From UBA2784 sp964494625 (GTDB lineage: Bacteria > Pseudomonadota > Alphaproteobacteria > Micropepsales > Micropepsaceae), in contig CAZBRT010000001.1 of NCBI GenBank assembly GCA_964494625.1, positions 186,001-250,000 of the forward strand: a stretch of DNA of 64,000 nt. The letters run 5' to 3'. The stretch's first letter is position 1, and each line of letters starts with the position of its first letter. The notes beneath the pieces are model-generated. The model saw only the letters and a program-made list of their open reading frames with translations, was not told the DNA's origin and searched no databases. Made by a program: the position numbers and the translations under genes. Shown in pieces: positions 52,896-61,518 of this stretch.

Positions 52896-53732
52896 TCAAC
52901 GCCCGCCGGCGGCTGTGGTGGTGGACAGGCCGTAGCGGATGACGGTCATGGCGCCTTTGGGCGCGCCATCCATGCCGAAACGCGGATCGGCGATGCGCGA
53001 TCCGTCCGCAGCGCCGTTGTCGGCGGCGGCCACTTCGGCGGGTGTGAGACTGCGCAAAGTGAGCGATACGGTGCCCGATGCCGCCGAAAGGGCGAGCACT
53101 TCGGATTCCTGCGCGGTCAGCTCCAGTGTTGCGGTCTTGCCGACAATCGCGTTGGCATCGCCTTCCTCGCGCTCGGCCTGGTCGATGGCCAGGACCCGGA
53201 TGTTGGTGAGCACCGTTTCGGCGGCATAGGCCTGTTCGCCGCGGTCATTGCGCACGGCAAAGGTGACGATCACATCCACGCGGTCATTGGGCAGGATGAA
53301 GCCGCCGGCGCCTGTCTCGGCCGAGATCGACACGGCAATCGCGCGCATGCCTGGCTTGATGATGGCGGCCATGTAGCTGCCATTGTCGGCACTGATGACT
53401 TTTTCCGGCGAAATCGGTTCCCCGGGCACGAGCGGCGCGCGCGCCACGCGGCCCGCCATGTCTTCGGCGGCCGTGGGCATGGCGGCACGCGTGATGAGGT
53501 TGGCCGAGACATCGCCTTCAGGCCATTTCTGCCAGCGGTAGTCGGCGGGCGTCATCACATGGCCGGGTTCCACGTTGATCGCGGCAACCAGCACTTCGGC
53601 AAGATGGACAGCAGGCGGCGGCGCAGCCACCGCATCGCTGCTACCTGATCCGAAAAGGCCGCGCGACATGAACACGGCAAGCGCCGCTGCGCCGATGGCA
53701 ACAATGAGGACGGTGATGCGGGCGGGGCTCAT
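52896..53732 (-). CDS. cpaB: Tad pilus assembly protein CpaB (RcpC)
   Basis: 278 residues. N-terminal membrane anchor (ITVLIVAIGAAALAVFMSRGLF), a SAF domain (AEVLVAAINVEPGHVMTPADYRWQKWPEG ... LVPGEPISPEKV) and the RcpC/CpaB domain MRAIAVSISAETGAGGFILPNDRVDVIVTF. A periplasmic partner of the secretin. Encoded 11 bp after cpaA and 17 bp before cpaC. Confidence 0.94.
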   Translation of the reverse strand: MSPARITVLIVAIGAAALAVFMSRGLFGSGSSDAVAAPPPAVHLAEVLVAAINVEPGHVMTPADYRWQKWPEGDVSANLITRAAMPTAAEDMAGRVARAPLVPGEPISPEKVISADNGSYMAAIIKPGMRAIAVSISAETGAGGFILPNDRVDVIVTFAVRNDRGEQAYAAETVLTNIRVLAIDQAEREEGDANAIVGKTATLELTAQESEVLALSAASGTVSLTLRSLTPAEVAAADNGAADGSRIADPRFGMDGAPKGAMTVIRYGLSTTTAAGGR

Positions 53733-53742
53733 GGTGTCAACC

Positions 53743-54249
53743 TCACAGCGTCGTCAGCGCGGCAAAGAGCGCTGTCTTGGAATGGATGAAAAGGGCACCC
53801 GCGCCGAGTGCGACGCCATAGGGCACACCGGCCTTGGGTGACCACAGGCGCATCGCCCAGGGCGCCCGCGCGGCAGCGGCCGGCATCGGCAGACGACGCA
53901 GCGCCAGAAGCGCAATCGCCAGCGCGCCACCTGCAATCGAGAAGGAAAGCAGAAAGCCGCCCAATCCCGAGAGGCCGACCCAGAGGCCGCAGGCTGCGAA
54001 GAACTTCGCATCACCACCGCCGATGATGTTGAAGGCAAAGAGCGTCATGCCCAGGACAAGCGTTGCCGCAAAGACGCCGGTGTGAATGAGGATCGCTTCC
54101 AGCGGCAGCGGCACAGTGATCGCGACAGCCGCATAGAGCAGCACCAGAAGGCCGGGAATGAGATTGGGGATGCGGAAGGTAAGCGCGTCCGACACCGCTG
54201 CGGCGATGAAAAGAAACGGAACAGCCATCGTTGCAATGAAACTTGTCAC
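53743..54249 (-). CDS. cpaA: Prepilin peptidase CpaA (TadV)
   Basis: 168 residues with a GTG start that has a GAGG site 8 bp upstream; an ATG seven codons later is the alternative. A24-family aspartic peptidase: the first catalytic Asp is in AAVSDALTFRIPN, the second in the GxGD motif NIIGGGDAKFFAA. Four to five membrane helices. It removes the leader of Flp pilin and of the TadE-type pseudopilins. Lies between flp and cpaB. Confidence 0.93.
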   Translation of the reverse strand: MTSFIATMAVPFLFIAAAVSDALTFRIPNLIPGLLVLLYAAVAITVPLPLEAILIHTGVFAATLVLGMTLFAFNIIGGGDAKFFAACGLWVGLSGLGGFLLSFSIAGGALAIALLALRRLPMPAAAARAPWAMRLWSPKAGVPYGVALGAGALFIHSKTALFAALTTL

Positions 54250-54444
54250 GTCAATTGCCTCACGCCCGCATTCGCGTCCACATGACGCCTGTCTCTCCGG
54301 TCCCTGCGCGCCGCGCGGCACGGAAAGGTTCCAGCACGCCAGAAACTTAACGGGGGACCCCTTACTGCAGGATTAAGCAAAATCGTCCAATTCGGTGATG
54401 GCAGCGCATGATCCGCATGCTGATGACGTGCCGGAAAATGCGAA

Positions 54445-54468
54445 GGCCGCCGGCAAATTGCGGCGGCC
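54445..54468 (-). terminator. Hairpin between flp and cpaA
   Basis: 8-bp arms GGCCGCCG/CGGCGGCC with an 8-nt loop sit about 60 bp after flp. The following bases on the minus strand include TTTTCC. This is likely a partial terminator or mRNA-stabilising stem that makes pilin mRNA more abundant than the downstream tad genes. Confidence 0.55.
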
Positions 54469-54526
54469 TCCGGCCTCTCGATACTGAAGCCTGGTGCGGC
54501 GCGGGCCGCAGCCAGGAAAGGCAGGC

Positions 54527-54691
54527 TTACTGCAAGCCCGACTCAACCGATTCAAAGTTCGTGACCAGCTGGTCACCAACCGAACCGACAACGACGATGA
54601 TCGCAACGGCGATGCCGGCGGCAATCAGGCCATACTCGATGGCCGTCGCACCCGACTCGTCCGTCAGAAAGCGGGAAAGGAACTTGTTCAT
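54527..54691 (-). CDS. flp: Flp-family type IVb pilin
   Basis: 54 residues, normal for Flp. A basic leader ends at Gly before the mature ATAIEYGLIAAGIAVAIIVV helix, with the invariant Glu at +5 followed by Tyr, the G|x4-E-Y processing motif of type IVb pilins. It is processed by CpaA and assembled by CpaF/TadB/TadC. A GAGGAGA ribosome binding site lies 7 bp before the ATG. A hairpin follows and a direct-repeat motif lies upstream. Confidence 0.96.
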   Translation of the reverse strand: MNKFLSRFLTDESGATAIEYGLIAAGIAVAIIVVVGSVGDQLVTNFESVESGLQ

Positions 54692-55078
54692 GGAAATCTC
54701 CTCAGTCTCTCGTTTCACCACAGCAAAAGTCCGCGGGATGCCCAAAATCACCATGCACTCTGCGAACTGCACGCGAAGCTAAGGCAGGAAGACTTACCGT
54801 GCGTTTAAGGGGGAAGGTAAAGATCAGGTAAAGGCCCCTCGTCCGCCTGCGACACTTAGGCAAGCGGCAGGAGCGCGCCGCCCGGATGATCCGTGTAAAG
54901 ACTGTTTCGTTCCTTGTGGTTGATTTTGCGTAAACGCGCGCGTCCGGGGCCGTGAATGGAGCAAATGTCCTGCTTCGCATTCAGCTTTCATCAAGGGGCA
55001 AGGCCTAAAGTGGGGCCGTTGGTGCGGCAGCGGCAATACCGCCTCCGCCACGCCACCGGGCATTCCATCGGGTGATCC
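54692..55078. other. 387-bp divergent regulatory region between flp and the pilus N-domain gene
   Basis: No gene seen. On the flp side it contains a pair of direct repeats AGGTAAAG-ATC-AGGTAAAG (54815-54833, 11-bp period). A plus-strand promoter for the gene at 55079 should also lie here but no convincing -35/-10 pair was found. Confidence 0.5.
54815..54833. promoter_or_regulatory. Direct-repeat motif upstream of flp
   Basis: Two identical octamers AGGTAAAG separated by ATC, so one helical turn apart, about 125 bp before the flp start. Phase-spaced direct repeats often mark activator-binding sites. No known regulator consensus was matched. Confidence 0.4.
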
Positions 55079-55552
55079 ATGCGCATGAAACTCTTTGCCG
55101 CCGCTTCGGCCCTTGCCGTGCTTTTCTCCGGTCCTGCGCTTGCCGCGGCCGATGTGACGGTGCAGGTGGACCAGACGACGCTTGTTGATCTGGAAAGCCC
55201 GGCGGTCACTGTCGTCGTCGGCAACACGTCAATTGCCGACATCACGATCATCGACAATGACTCGATCTTTGTCCTGGGCAAGAGCTTCGGCACCACGAAC
55301 CTGATCGCCCTTGATGATGCGGGCCGCGAGATCGCGAATATCCGCGTGACCGTGAACAACCAGCTGGGCCGCACGGTCGTGGTGATGCGCGGGAATGCGC
55401 AGGCATCCTATGCCTGTGCGCCGGTCTGCAATCCGATCCCCACACAGGGTGACGCGCAGGCGACGTTTGAAACCGTCACTGGCCAGATCACGGTGAAGGC
55501 GAAGACCGCGACAGAAGCGGCAGCCGTTGCCTCCAACGGCCAGACGAACTGA
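55079..55552 (+). CDS. Free-standing pilus N-terminal domain protein (CpaC-like)
   Basis: 157 residues. A signal peptide (LFAAASALAVLFSGPALAAA) and then one T2SS/T3SS pilus N-terminal domain: VDQTTLVDLESPAVTVVVGNTSIADITIIDNDSIFVLGKSFGTTNLIALD with REIANIRVTV, closely parallel to the corresponding part of CpaC in this window (VLVSNPAIVDAI, GRQILNLEIRV). The secretin part is missing. The tail has a short C-x3-C pair (CAPVC). Such one-domain proteins are common beside tad loci; they may join or cap the secretin ring. A strong terminator follows. Confidence 0.85.
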   Translation: MRMKLFAAASALAVLFSGPALAAADVTVQVDQTTLVDLESPAVTVVVGNTSIADITIIDNDSIFVLGKSFGTTNLIALDDAGREIANIRVTVNNQLGRTVVVMRGNAQASYACAPVCNPIPTQGDAQATFETVTGQITVKAKTATEAAAVASNGQTN

Positions 55553-55574
55553 CATCACGGCACGCCGGACACGA

Positions 55575-55607
55575 AAAGGCCGGGGCATGTCCCCGGCCTT
55601 TCTGTTT
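55575..55607 (+). terminator. Rho-independent terminator
   Basis: Perfect 11-bp arms AAAGGCCGGGG/CCCCGGCCTTT with a 5-nt loop CATGT, then CTGTTT. It ends the transcript of the pilus N-domain gene and may work in both directions. Confidence 0.85.
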
Positions 55608-55639
55608 GGCGAAGCTTTACCGCCAGCCTGTCAACTGGA

Positions 55640-56188
55640 TCAGTTGGCGGGCTTGGGACGCGGCAGCGGCACATCTTCCATGTCAAGGCTTGCGGTCTGG
55701 ACCGCGGCGCAGGACTGGAAGCCATGCAGCTGGGCGACCGGCTGGGCCGGAACAAAACTTGCCAGCTGCGGCGTCTCGATGGCGAGCGCGCTGTCATACA
55801 TGGTCGTCGCGTTGCGGCAGAAGATCGTGATGTTGGCGATCGAGCGCTTGGATGAATCATTCGCCAGGCGCGTGATGAACGTGTTCAGCTCGGTGTTCGC
55901 CGAACCGCCATAGATGCGCTTGAAGAGTTTGCGCAGCTGATTGTGGGCCGCCATCAAATCCTTCTGGTAGAGCTGCACGAAGGAGTTGTAGCGCGGCGAG
56001 GCGTTGCAGGAGAGTGCCGCCACCATCAATTCGGTCTGCACCACACGCACCTGAAGTGCCGTCTCGTCCTCACCCTTCACGCAAGGCGGCGCCTTGGCGT
56101 GGGCGAGCGGCGTCAACGCCGCAAGGCCCAGGGCCATCAGCCCCGCGAGCAAATTTCTTCCCTTCCGCTGTGAACGGCCCAACGTCAT
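55640..56188 (-). CDS. Exported protein of unknown function beside the tad locus
   Basis: 182 residues. Signal peptide (LLAGLMALGLAALTPLAHA) and a mature domain with four Cys: PPCVKGED, ALSCNASPRYNSF, IFCRNATTMY and FQSCAAVQ. These could make two disulfides in the periplasm. The helical stretch YQKDLMAAHNQLRKLFKRIYGG and NTFITRLANDSS suggest an all-alpha fold. No family name recognised, though similar small Cys-containing exported proteins occur in alphaproteobacteria. ATG is chosen over a GTG three codons upstream. It stands alone. Confidence 0.65.
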   Translation of the reverse strand: MTLGRSQRKGRNLLAGLMALGLAALTPLAHAKAPPCVKGEDETALQVRVVQTELMVAALSCNASPRYNSFVQLYQKDLMAAHNQLRKLFKRIYGGSANTELNTFITRLANDSSKRSIANITIFCRNATTMYDSALAIETPQLASFVPAQPVAQLHGFQSCAAVQTASLDMEDVPLPRPKPAN

Positions 56189-56450
56189 ATGACCCACCCC
56201 TTCGTCCTGTGACAGCCGATCCGCCTTGTTCCGGCGGTATGTTCCGGCACTCGTCGTTCCGATGATCTGTGCGGTTTTGGCGCGCCAAGCGTCCAGCGCC
56301 CCATTTCCGCCAAAGACATTAGCAGAAACCGTGCCGAGTCCAATTGCCCACAGCGGGACGCAAGGCGGAACTGCCTTGAACAGAATCGGAACAAATTAAC
56401 CTTGTGCAATATTGGCTGGCAGGGTCAGGACGCCATGATAGAAGCGCGAC

Positions 56451-57041
56451 ATGAGCGATATTCCTGACCCTACCGCCCCAACGCAGCCGCAGGCCGACCT
56501 TCCCCAGTTGCGCCTCAAGGAAGTGCGCATGGCCTATGTGCCGGATGAAGACCGCCTGCTCTTCTCCTGCAGCATGAGCGACGATAACGAGCAGCGCTTC
56601 TGGCTCACCCGGAAGCTGACGCATTCCCTGCTGGGCGTGACCAGCACGCAGCTGACCCGTTCGGTAAGCGCTGTGGGGTCCGCCGGTGCATCGGTCGCCC
56701 GCACCGTGCTTGAATTTCAGGAGAGTGCGGCGCTGGCCAACCAGAGTGTGCGCAGCGGGCAAGTCAGCATTCCCGCAGGACCGGATGGACGCATTGACGC
56801 GCTTCTCGTCCGGCGCGGGGGATTGCAGCCGATCATTCCGGAGGGCGGTGATGTCTCCTCGGCAAAAGCCTGGGCGCTCATTCTTGCCGACGGGCGTGGC
56901 AAGGGCGCGCGCATGGTGCTGACGCGCGAGAACATGCTGCGCTTCCGCCACATGATCCAGAAGGCTGCGGCCAAGGCTGACTGGGGGTTGGTTGATCCCG
57001 ACGATATCGCAACGCCCGAGACGCAGCCGGTCATGAACTGA
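56451..57041 (+). CDS. Hypothetical cytosolic protein
   Basis: 196 residues, no signal peptide or membrane segment. A Pro/Gln-rich start (about 20 residues), then a beta-strand-like block LKEVRMAYVPDEDRLLFSCSMSDDNEQRFWLTRKLTHSLL, a less conserved centre, and a C-terminal helix NMLRFRHMIQKAAAKADWGL. This pattern (strand block opening with short R-x-x-Y, then F-W-L-T-R) recurs in flagellar/pilus-neighbour proteins of unknown function, but I cannot name a family. A 7-bp palindrome overlaps its stop. Confidence 0.6.
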   Translation: MSDIPDPTAPTQPQADLPQLRLKEVRMAYVPDEDRLLFSCSMSDDNEQRFWLTRKLTHSLLGVTSTQLTRSVSAVGSAGASVARTVLEFQESAALANQSVRSGQVSIPAGPDGRIDALLVRRGGLQPIIPEGGDVSSAKAWALILADGRGKGARMVLTRENMLRFRHMIQKAAAKADWGLVDPDDIATPETQPVMN

Positions 57042-57234
57042 TCGCGTTGCGATCATCGCCTGTTTACCAGGTTTCTTCAGGCAGGCTTAAGCGCTCCGAC
57101 CGCATGATGCCTCATGCTTGGCGCTTCCCCCTATCCATGCGCCAGGCAGAGTGCCGCCAGAAGACGCTCCCCCCGTGATTCATGGCCGGCACGACGGCGG
57201 TTGCAGCCTCATTCCCCCCGATGACTGCATGACG

Positions 57235-57256
57235 GGCCGGACCTCACGGTCCGGCC
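57235..57256 (-). terminator. Stem-loop after the TadE-like gene
   Basis: 9-bp arms GGCCGGACC/GGTCCGGCC with a 4-nt loop lie about 40 bp after the stop of the first TadE-like gene on its strand. There is no T run, so termination would be weak or factor-aided. Confidence 0.5.
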
Positions 57257-57294
57257 GCCGCCGGTTGTGCATGATGCCGGGATGACTGGTGCGC

Positions 57295-57837
57295 TTACGG
57301 AATGCGCTCGACCCTGAGCACGCGACGCGGCTTCAGGTAAAATGTCTCGGAAATGACCGACGGCTCCGAAGTGAAAATGCCGTAGTCCGCCTCATAGGAA
57401 TAAGTCACTTCGGCCATCACGACCGAGAGACCCGATGTGATGAGGCCAACCGGCAAGGTCACGGTTGACCCAATGCCGCGCGTTGACGTTCCTTGCGCAT
57501 CAGACCAGTCCACGCGCGCGATGTTGGAAGAATCCGCTGTCAGGCTGGTGATCCGGATGGTCGCGCGGGTGGGGCTAAAGGGGGAGAGGATCGCATTCAA
57601 CGCCGTGAACACATCCGCCATCTCGGCATTGCTGATCTGCGAATCCTGCGCGACCAGGTCAGCAGCGGTTGAAGCCACCTGCACCGCCTTGCGGTGGACA
57701 ATCGCCATGTTCGAGAGCTCGACGCCGCCCAGATAGAGCGTCACCATCACCGGCAGGATGAGCGCAAATTCGATCGCCGACACGCCTTTGGTGTCGCGGG
57801 CAAAGCGCCGAAGCCGGTGAAGAAGCGGGATGCCCAT
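57295..57837 (-). CDS. TadE/TadF-like minor pseudopilin
   Basis: 180 residues. A short basic leader followed by G-V-S-A-I-E-F-A-L-I-L-P, the prepilin-like processing site with Glu at +5 and a hydrophobic helix to about residue 40. The remaining globular part is beta-rich and ends with FYLKPRRVLRVERI. TadE-type pseudopilins help begin or cap Flp pili and are cut by CpaA/TadV. Encoded 3 bp after a second TadE-like gene. Confidence 0.88.
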   Translation of the reverse strand: MGIPLLHRLRRFARDTKGVSAIEFALILPVMVTLYLGGVELSNMAIVHRKAVQVASTAADLVAQDSQISNAEMADVFTALNAILSPFSPTRATIRITSLTADSSNIARVDWSDAQGTSTRGIGSTVTLPVGLITSGLSVVMAEVTYSYEADYGIFTSEPSVISETFYLKPRRVLRVERIP

Positions 57838-57840
57838 GTC

Positions 57841-58443
57841 TTAACCCGCCAGAAGCGCCCCGAAGGGCTCGTTGCGGAAGGCAGCACTTGACTGCAACAG
57901 GCGCTTGCCGCCCGACATGTTCTCGAGGAACGTGCCAAGGCCGGGCGTCATCACGTCCCAGGCATAGAACACGCGCACCAGCACGACGTCGCCCGGCAAG
58001 CCCGGACTGAACTGGAAGGATCCGGCAAAGTTCCCGTTGGCGTCGAGGGGCGGCGAGAACGCGACATTGTTGAACTGGCTGAACGTGCGCACGTCGATCT
58101 GGAGACGCGCGTCACAGGCAAGAATCACGTTGATGCGGTCGCAGACCGCTGTGCGGAACTGCTGTTCGGTCAAGCCATTTGCCTGCACATTGCCGGTGCG
58201 GATCAGGCGGGCCGTCTCCTGCACGGCATTGTCGAGCACGCCATTGGCAAAGAATACGGTCGTCGTCTCGATCAGGGCAAAAAGAAGCGCGCTGAACGGC
58301 AGGGCGACAATGGCAAACTCGATGGCCGCCGCCGCCTCGCGGTCGCGCGCAAAGCGGGTGAGGAACCTCCCGATGCGGGTGCGGACACGAGGCGCGCGCT
58401 TCTGCACGCAACGGGTTCCACAAGGATCAGTCAACGCAACCAT
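57841..58443 (-). CDS. TadE-like minor pseudopilin
   Basis: 200 residues. A basic N-terminal segment of about 35 residues (unusually long) precedes EAAAAIEFAIVALPFSALLFALIETTTVFF, the TadE transmembrane motif. The rest includes RTAVCDRINVILACDARLQIDVRTF with two Cys that may pair, as in many TadE proteins, and GDVVLVRVFYAWDVMTPGLG, a family block. ATG with a GAGGGG site 8 bp upstream is used over a TTG two codons earlier. First gene of the TadE pair, divergent from TadG. Confidence 0.88.
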   Translation of the reverse strand: MVALTDPCGTRCVQKRAPRVRTRIGRFLTRFARDREAAAAIEFAIVALPFSALLFALIETTTVFFANGVLDNAVQETARLIRTGNVQANGLTEQQFRTAVCDRINVILACDARLQIDVRTFSQFNNVAFSPPLDANGNFAGSFQFSPGLPGDVVLVRVFYAWDVMTPGLGTFLENMSGGKRLLQSSAAFRNEPFGALLAG

Positions 58444-58670
58444 ACACAACCCCTCTTTCCGGGCTCATGCAGTGTCGCGGCTACGGGGTACAAAAGGGAA
58501 GACGGAACGCGGATTAACGATCAATGAAGCGATAATGCGAAGCGGAAATTTTGAAGCGCATTTTTACCCGTGCGAAACCATGATCAGGAGAATCCCAACT
58601 TTCATGACTGGTTTACCGCATTGACCGCATCATGTGACTGCTATGCAGTTGTCAGGTGCGAGGGTTCTTC

Positions 58671-60164
58671 ATGTGCAGCTTTTTCCGCCGCTTCCTGCGC
58701 TCCACGCGGGCGAATGTTGCGGTCATGTTCGGGCTGTCAATCATTCCCATCATCGCTGCAGGTGGCACCGCGCTTGATTTTTCGCGTGCCATGGCGGTGA
58801 AGTCGCGCCTCTCCAATGCGCTGGATGCTTCGGGCCTTGCGGTCGGTGCGTCGGTCGGCACGTCGCAGGCGCAGATGCTGGATATCGCCACAAAGTACTT
58901 CAACGCGAACTACCCGGAAGACGAGATCGGCGCGACCTCCAACCTGACGCTTTCCGCTGTCGGTGACCAGATCACGATTTCGGCGTCAGCACGCGTCGAG
59001 ACCACACTCCTCGGGCTCGTCGGCATCGAGTACATTGACGTTGCCACGTCGTCGACCATCGTGCGTGAATCCAAGGGGCTTGAAGTCGTGCTCGTTGCCG
59101 ACAACACGGGCTCGATGGACGACAACGGCAAGATCACCTCGCTTCGGCAGGCAGCAACCGATCTTGTAAACATCCTTTTCGGTGATCAGGCGGCACCCAC
59201 CAAGCTGCGCATGGGAATCGTGCCGTTCAGCCAGACAGTGCGGCTCAATCCGACGACCGCCGTGGCGCGCGGATGGATCGACACAACGGGGACATCTAGC
59301 GTCGCACGCCTCAATTTTGATGGCGGTTATCACGGCTATACGACCTATCCGCGCATGCGCAGCCAGACGTGGCGCGGCTGTGTGGAAGCGCGGCCGGGCG
59401 GGCTTGAGGAGCTTGATACCGCGCCGAGCGCATCCGTGCCGGATACACGCTGGGTTGCCTATTTCCTTCCCGATGAGCCCGACAACAATGACTCTGCCGG
59501 CCAGCCGCGCTTTCCCAACACCTACATCAGCGACGGGCTTTCCCTGTCGACTGCGCAGCTGACACGCCAGATCAACAATGCGAAGTACGTGAACAGGAAC
59601 TCGACAGGACCACATCGTGGATGCAGCCTGGTCGAGCTTCTGCCGCTCACCAATGTCAAGGCGACGATCCTTGCCAAGATCACGTCCTTGACAGCTGACG
59701 GCCTGACGCACATTCCCATCGGCCTTGCCTGGGGCTGGCGCGTGCTCTCGCCTACCGAGCCCTTCACCGAGGGTATCGCCTTCAATGACCCCGACTGGAA
59801 CAAGGCACTCATCCTCCTGACCGACGGATTGAACACGGTCGATGGCGAGAACAACATCAATCTCTCGACCTATACTGCGTGGGGTTACCTCTCGCAGAAG
59901 AGGATGGGTGCCACGATCGACACCGTGGCAGAGGCCGTCACCGAGCAGAATGCGCAGACGGGCCGCATGTGTACACGCATCAAGAACGCCGGTGTGCGAG
60001 TCTACACGATCCTCTTCATGATCACGGATGCCACGCTGGTTGACCTGTTCCGGACCTGCGCGACACAGCCGAGCCTCTATTTCAACTCACCGACCACGGC
60101 GCAGCTGCAGACCGTGTTCCGCGCCATTGCGCAGGACTTGTCCAATCTGCGGATCGCCCAGTAA
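58671..60164 (+). CDS. TadG-like pseudopilin with von Willebrand A domain
   Basis: 497 residues. N-terminal TadE/G helix (ANVAVMFGLSIIPIIAAGGTALDFSRAMAVKSRLSNALDASGLAV), then a vWA domain: metal site VVLVADNTGSMDDNGK (D-x-T-x-S in place of D-x-S-x-S), later LRMGIVPFSQTV, a long Cys-containing insertion (about residues 190-320), THIPIGLAWGWRVLSP and NKALILLTDGLNT. The C-terminus resumes the Rossmann-type fold (VRVYTILFMITDA). It is anchored in the inner membrane and probably works at the pilus base or surface. ATG with GAGGG 8 bp upstream is preferred to a GTG five codons earlier. Confidence 0.9.
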   Translation: MCSFFRRFLRSTRANVAVMFGLSIIPIIAAGGTALDFSRAMAVKSRLSNALDASGLAVGASVGTSQAQMLDIATKYFNANYPEDEIGATSNLTLSAVGDQITISASARVETTLLGLVGIEYIDVATSSTIVRESKGLEVVLVADNTGSMDDNGKITSLRQAATDLVNILFGDQAAPTKLRMGIVPFSQTVRLNPTTAVARGWIDTTGTSSVARLNFDGGYHGYTTYPRMRSQTWRGCVEARPGGLEELDTAPSASVPDTRWVAYFLPDEPDNNDSAGQPRFPNTYISDGLSLSTAQLTRQINNAKYVNRNSTGPHRGCSLVELLPLTNVKATILAKITSLTADGLTHIPIGLAWGWRVLSPTEPFTEGIAFNDPDWNKALILLTDGLNTVDGENNINLSTYTAWGYLSQKRMGATIDTVAEAVTEQNAQTGRMCTRIKNAGVRVYTILFMITDATLVDLFRTCATQPSLYFNSPTTAQLQTVFRAIAQDLSNLRIAQ

Positions 60165-60178
60165 GCGGACACCCCAGT

Positions 60179-60608
60179 CAAAAGGGCCGCCCGGTTTCCC
60201 GGACGGCCCTGATGTTCCGGCCTTGAAGTCAGATCTGCAGATTACTGCAGGTTGATGACTGCACGGCGGTTCTGCGGCTCACGCACGCCGGGGCCGGTCG
60301 GCACCAGCGGGTCAGCAAAGCCACGACCCGAGGTCATGATCTTGTCGGCGGGAACGCCGAGGCTGACCAGTTCGGAAGCAACCGCACCAGCGCGACGCTC
60401 CGACAGGCTCTGGTTGTAGGAGGCCGAACCAACGGTGTCGGTATGACCGACGACGTCGATGTTGACCTTGCCGGTCGACTGGTAGGTCGCAGCGGCTTCC
60501 GCCACAACGGCCTGGGCTTCAGCCGACAGGTTCGACTTGTTGAAGTCGAAGAACACGATGTAGGTGTCCACGATCGGCGCGGGGCAATCGCCACGCTGCT
60601 CGCAGGTC
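60179..60608. repeat. 430-bp direct repeat, left copy
   Basis: This segment recurs 1340 bp to the right with only two differences seen by eye (C/T at 60218 and A/G at 60263). It spans the terminator, the 3' flank and the whole OmpA peptidoglycan-binding domain with the Cys loop, and stops abruptly in the hinge before the barrel. Confidence 0.93.
60181..60212 (-). terminator. Terminator of ompA copy 1
   Basis: On the minus strand GGGCCGTCCGG and CCGGGCGGCCC pair (one G-T) around GAAA and are followed by TTTT, a full rho-independent terminator about 30 bp after the OmpA stop. Read the other way it can also end tadG transcription. The same sequence recurs 1340 bp downstream. Confidence 0.85.
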
Positions 60609-61288
60609 ATCGGCGGCTCTTCCACGACAGCTTCCGGTGCCGCACCGAAGAACATACGCACGCCGAGCATGATCGCATGCGCGTCATAGTCGAGGTTCTC
60701 GATGGGGTTGGGGAAGATGAAGACGTTGGTGAAATTGTCGTCCTGGGTCGAGAAGTAATTGTAGCCGACGTAAACGTCGGTCATCGACGTCCACTGATAG
60801 TGCAGCTCGGCGATGCCCTGCCAGGCCATGCCGCTGGCGTCATCATCGATGATGGTGCCGGCCGTATTGATCTTGTACTCATGATCGACAGTGGCATAAC
60901 CGATGCCGCCGCCGAGCGAGAGCTGCCAGTTGTCATTGAGCTGCCAGTCATAGAGCAGGTTCAGCATGCCGCTGAACGCCGTGACGTCGCCGTTCACGGT
61001 GCCGAAGAACATGGTTTCCTCGGTCACGTCGGAAGCGCGATATCCGAGTTCACCCTCAAGGCGGAAGCCGCCCATCCACTTGTAGCCAAGCGAACCGGTC
61101 ACGGCGACGCCGACATCATAGTCAACCGGAATATCGACGCCGAACACGCCCGTCATTTCGTCATTGTTGTCAACGAAGACGGCGCCAACGCCGCCATCGA
61201 CATACCAGCCATGCGGCGCTTCGGCCGCGGCAACGCCGGGCAGCGCGAGCGCAACAGCGCTGGCAAGCAAAAGACCTTTGAATTTCAT
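60242..61288 (-). CDS. OmpA-family outer membrane protein, copy 1
   Basis: 348 residues. A signal peptide (LLLASAVALALPGVAAA) and an eight-strand barrel of the OmpA/OprF type (about residues 25-205, alternating aromatic strands such as GWYVDGGVGAVFV and IMLGVRMFFG). A short Cys loop (TCEQRGDCPAP) precedes an OmpA C-terminal peptidoglycan-binding domain: YIVFFDFNKSNLSAEAQAVV, VVGHTDTVGSASYNQSLSERRA and GRGFADPLVPTGPGVREPQNRR with the diaminopimelate-contact Asp and Arg. The last ~140 codons are the same as in the neighbouring paralogue. The start is the ATG at the signal peptide, with AAGGGGG 7 bp upstream. Confidence 0.94.
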   Translation of the reverse strand: MKFKGLLLASAVALALPGVAAAEAPHGWYVDGGVGAVFVDNNDEMTGVFGVDIPVDYDVGVAVTGSLGYKWMGGFRLEGELGYRASDVTEETMFFGTVNGDVTAFSGMLNLLYDWQLNDNWQLSLGGGIGYATVDHEYKINTAGTIIDDDASGMAWQGIAELHYQWTSMTDVYVGYNYFSTQDDNFTNVFIFPNPIENLDYDAHAIMLGVRMFFGAAPEAVVEEPPMTCEQRGDCPAPIVDTYIVFFDFNKSNLSAEAQAVVAEAAATYQSTGKVNIDVVGHTDTVGSASYNQSLSERRAGAVASELVSLGVPADKIMTSGRGFADPLVPTGPGVREPQNRRAVINLQ

Positions 61289-61496
61289 GGGTACCCCCTT
61301 GTTGTCGCAAGCCCGAACGCAAGCCTTCGTGACATGGCCCTGTTGTGGGCCACGCCTATCGCGCGACTCATAACACACGGCCCATGTTGCGGTCATGTGG
61401 CATTCCGGCCATGGCAAGGTGAATCGACGGCGCAAGTTCGCGGCTAACCCATTCCTGCAAAACAATTATCCTTTGATGACCTGTGATCCGCATCAC

Positions 61497-61518
61497 CTTG
61501 GGGCGCAGATGCCCCAAG
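61497..61518. repeat. Short palindrome CTTGGGGC/GCCCCAAG
   Basis: 8-bp arms with a 6-nt loop, directly next to the right copy of the terminator. It resembles the palindromes near 28820 and 1466. Confidence 0.5.

Noticed and set aside
57039..57055. TGATCGC-GTT-GCGATCA hairpin over the stop of the 56451 gene
   Set aside because: Short, no T run and partly coding; not enough for a terminator call.
60443..61447. 334-codon plus-strand frame opposite ompA copy 1
   Set aside because: It recurs opposite copy 2 only because the DNA repeat recurs; no protein features.
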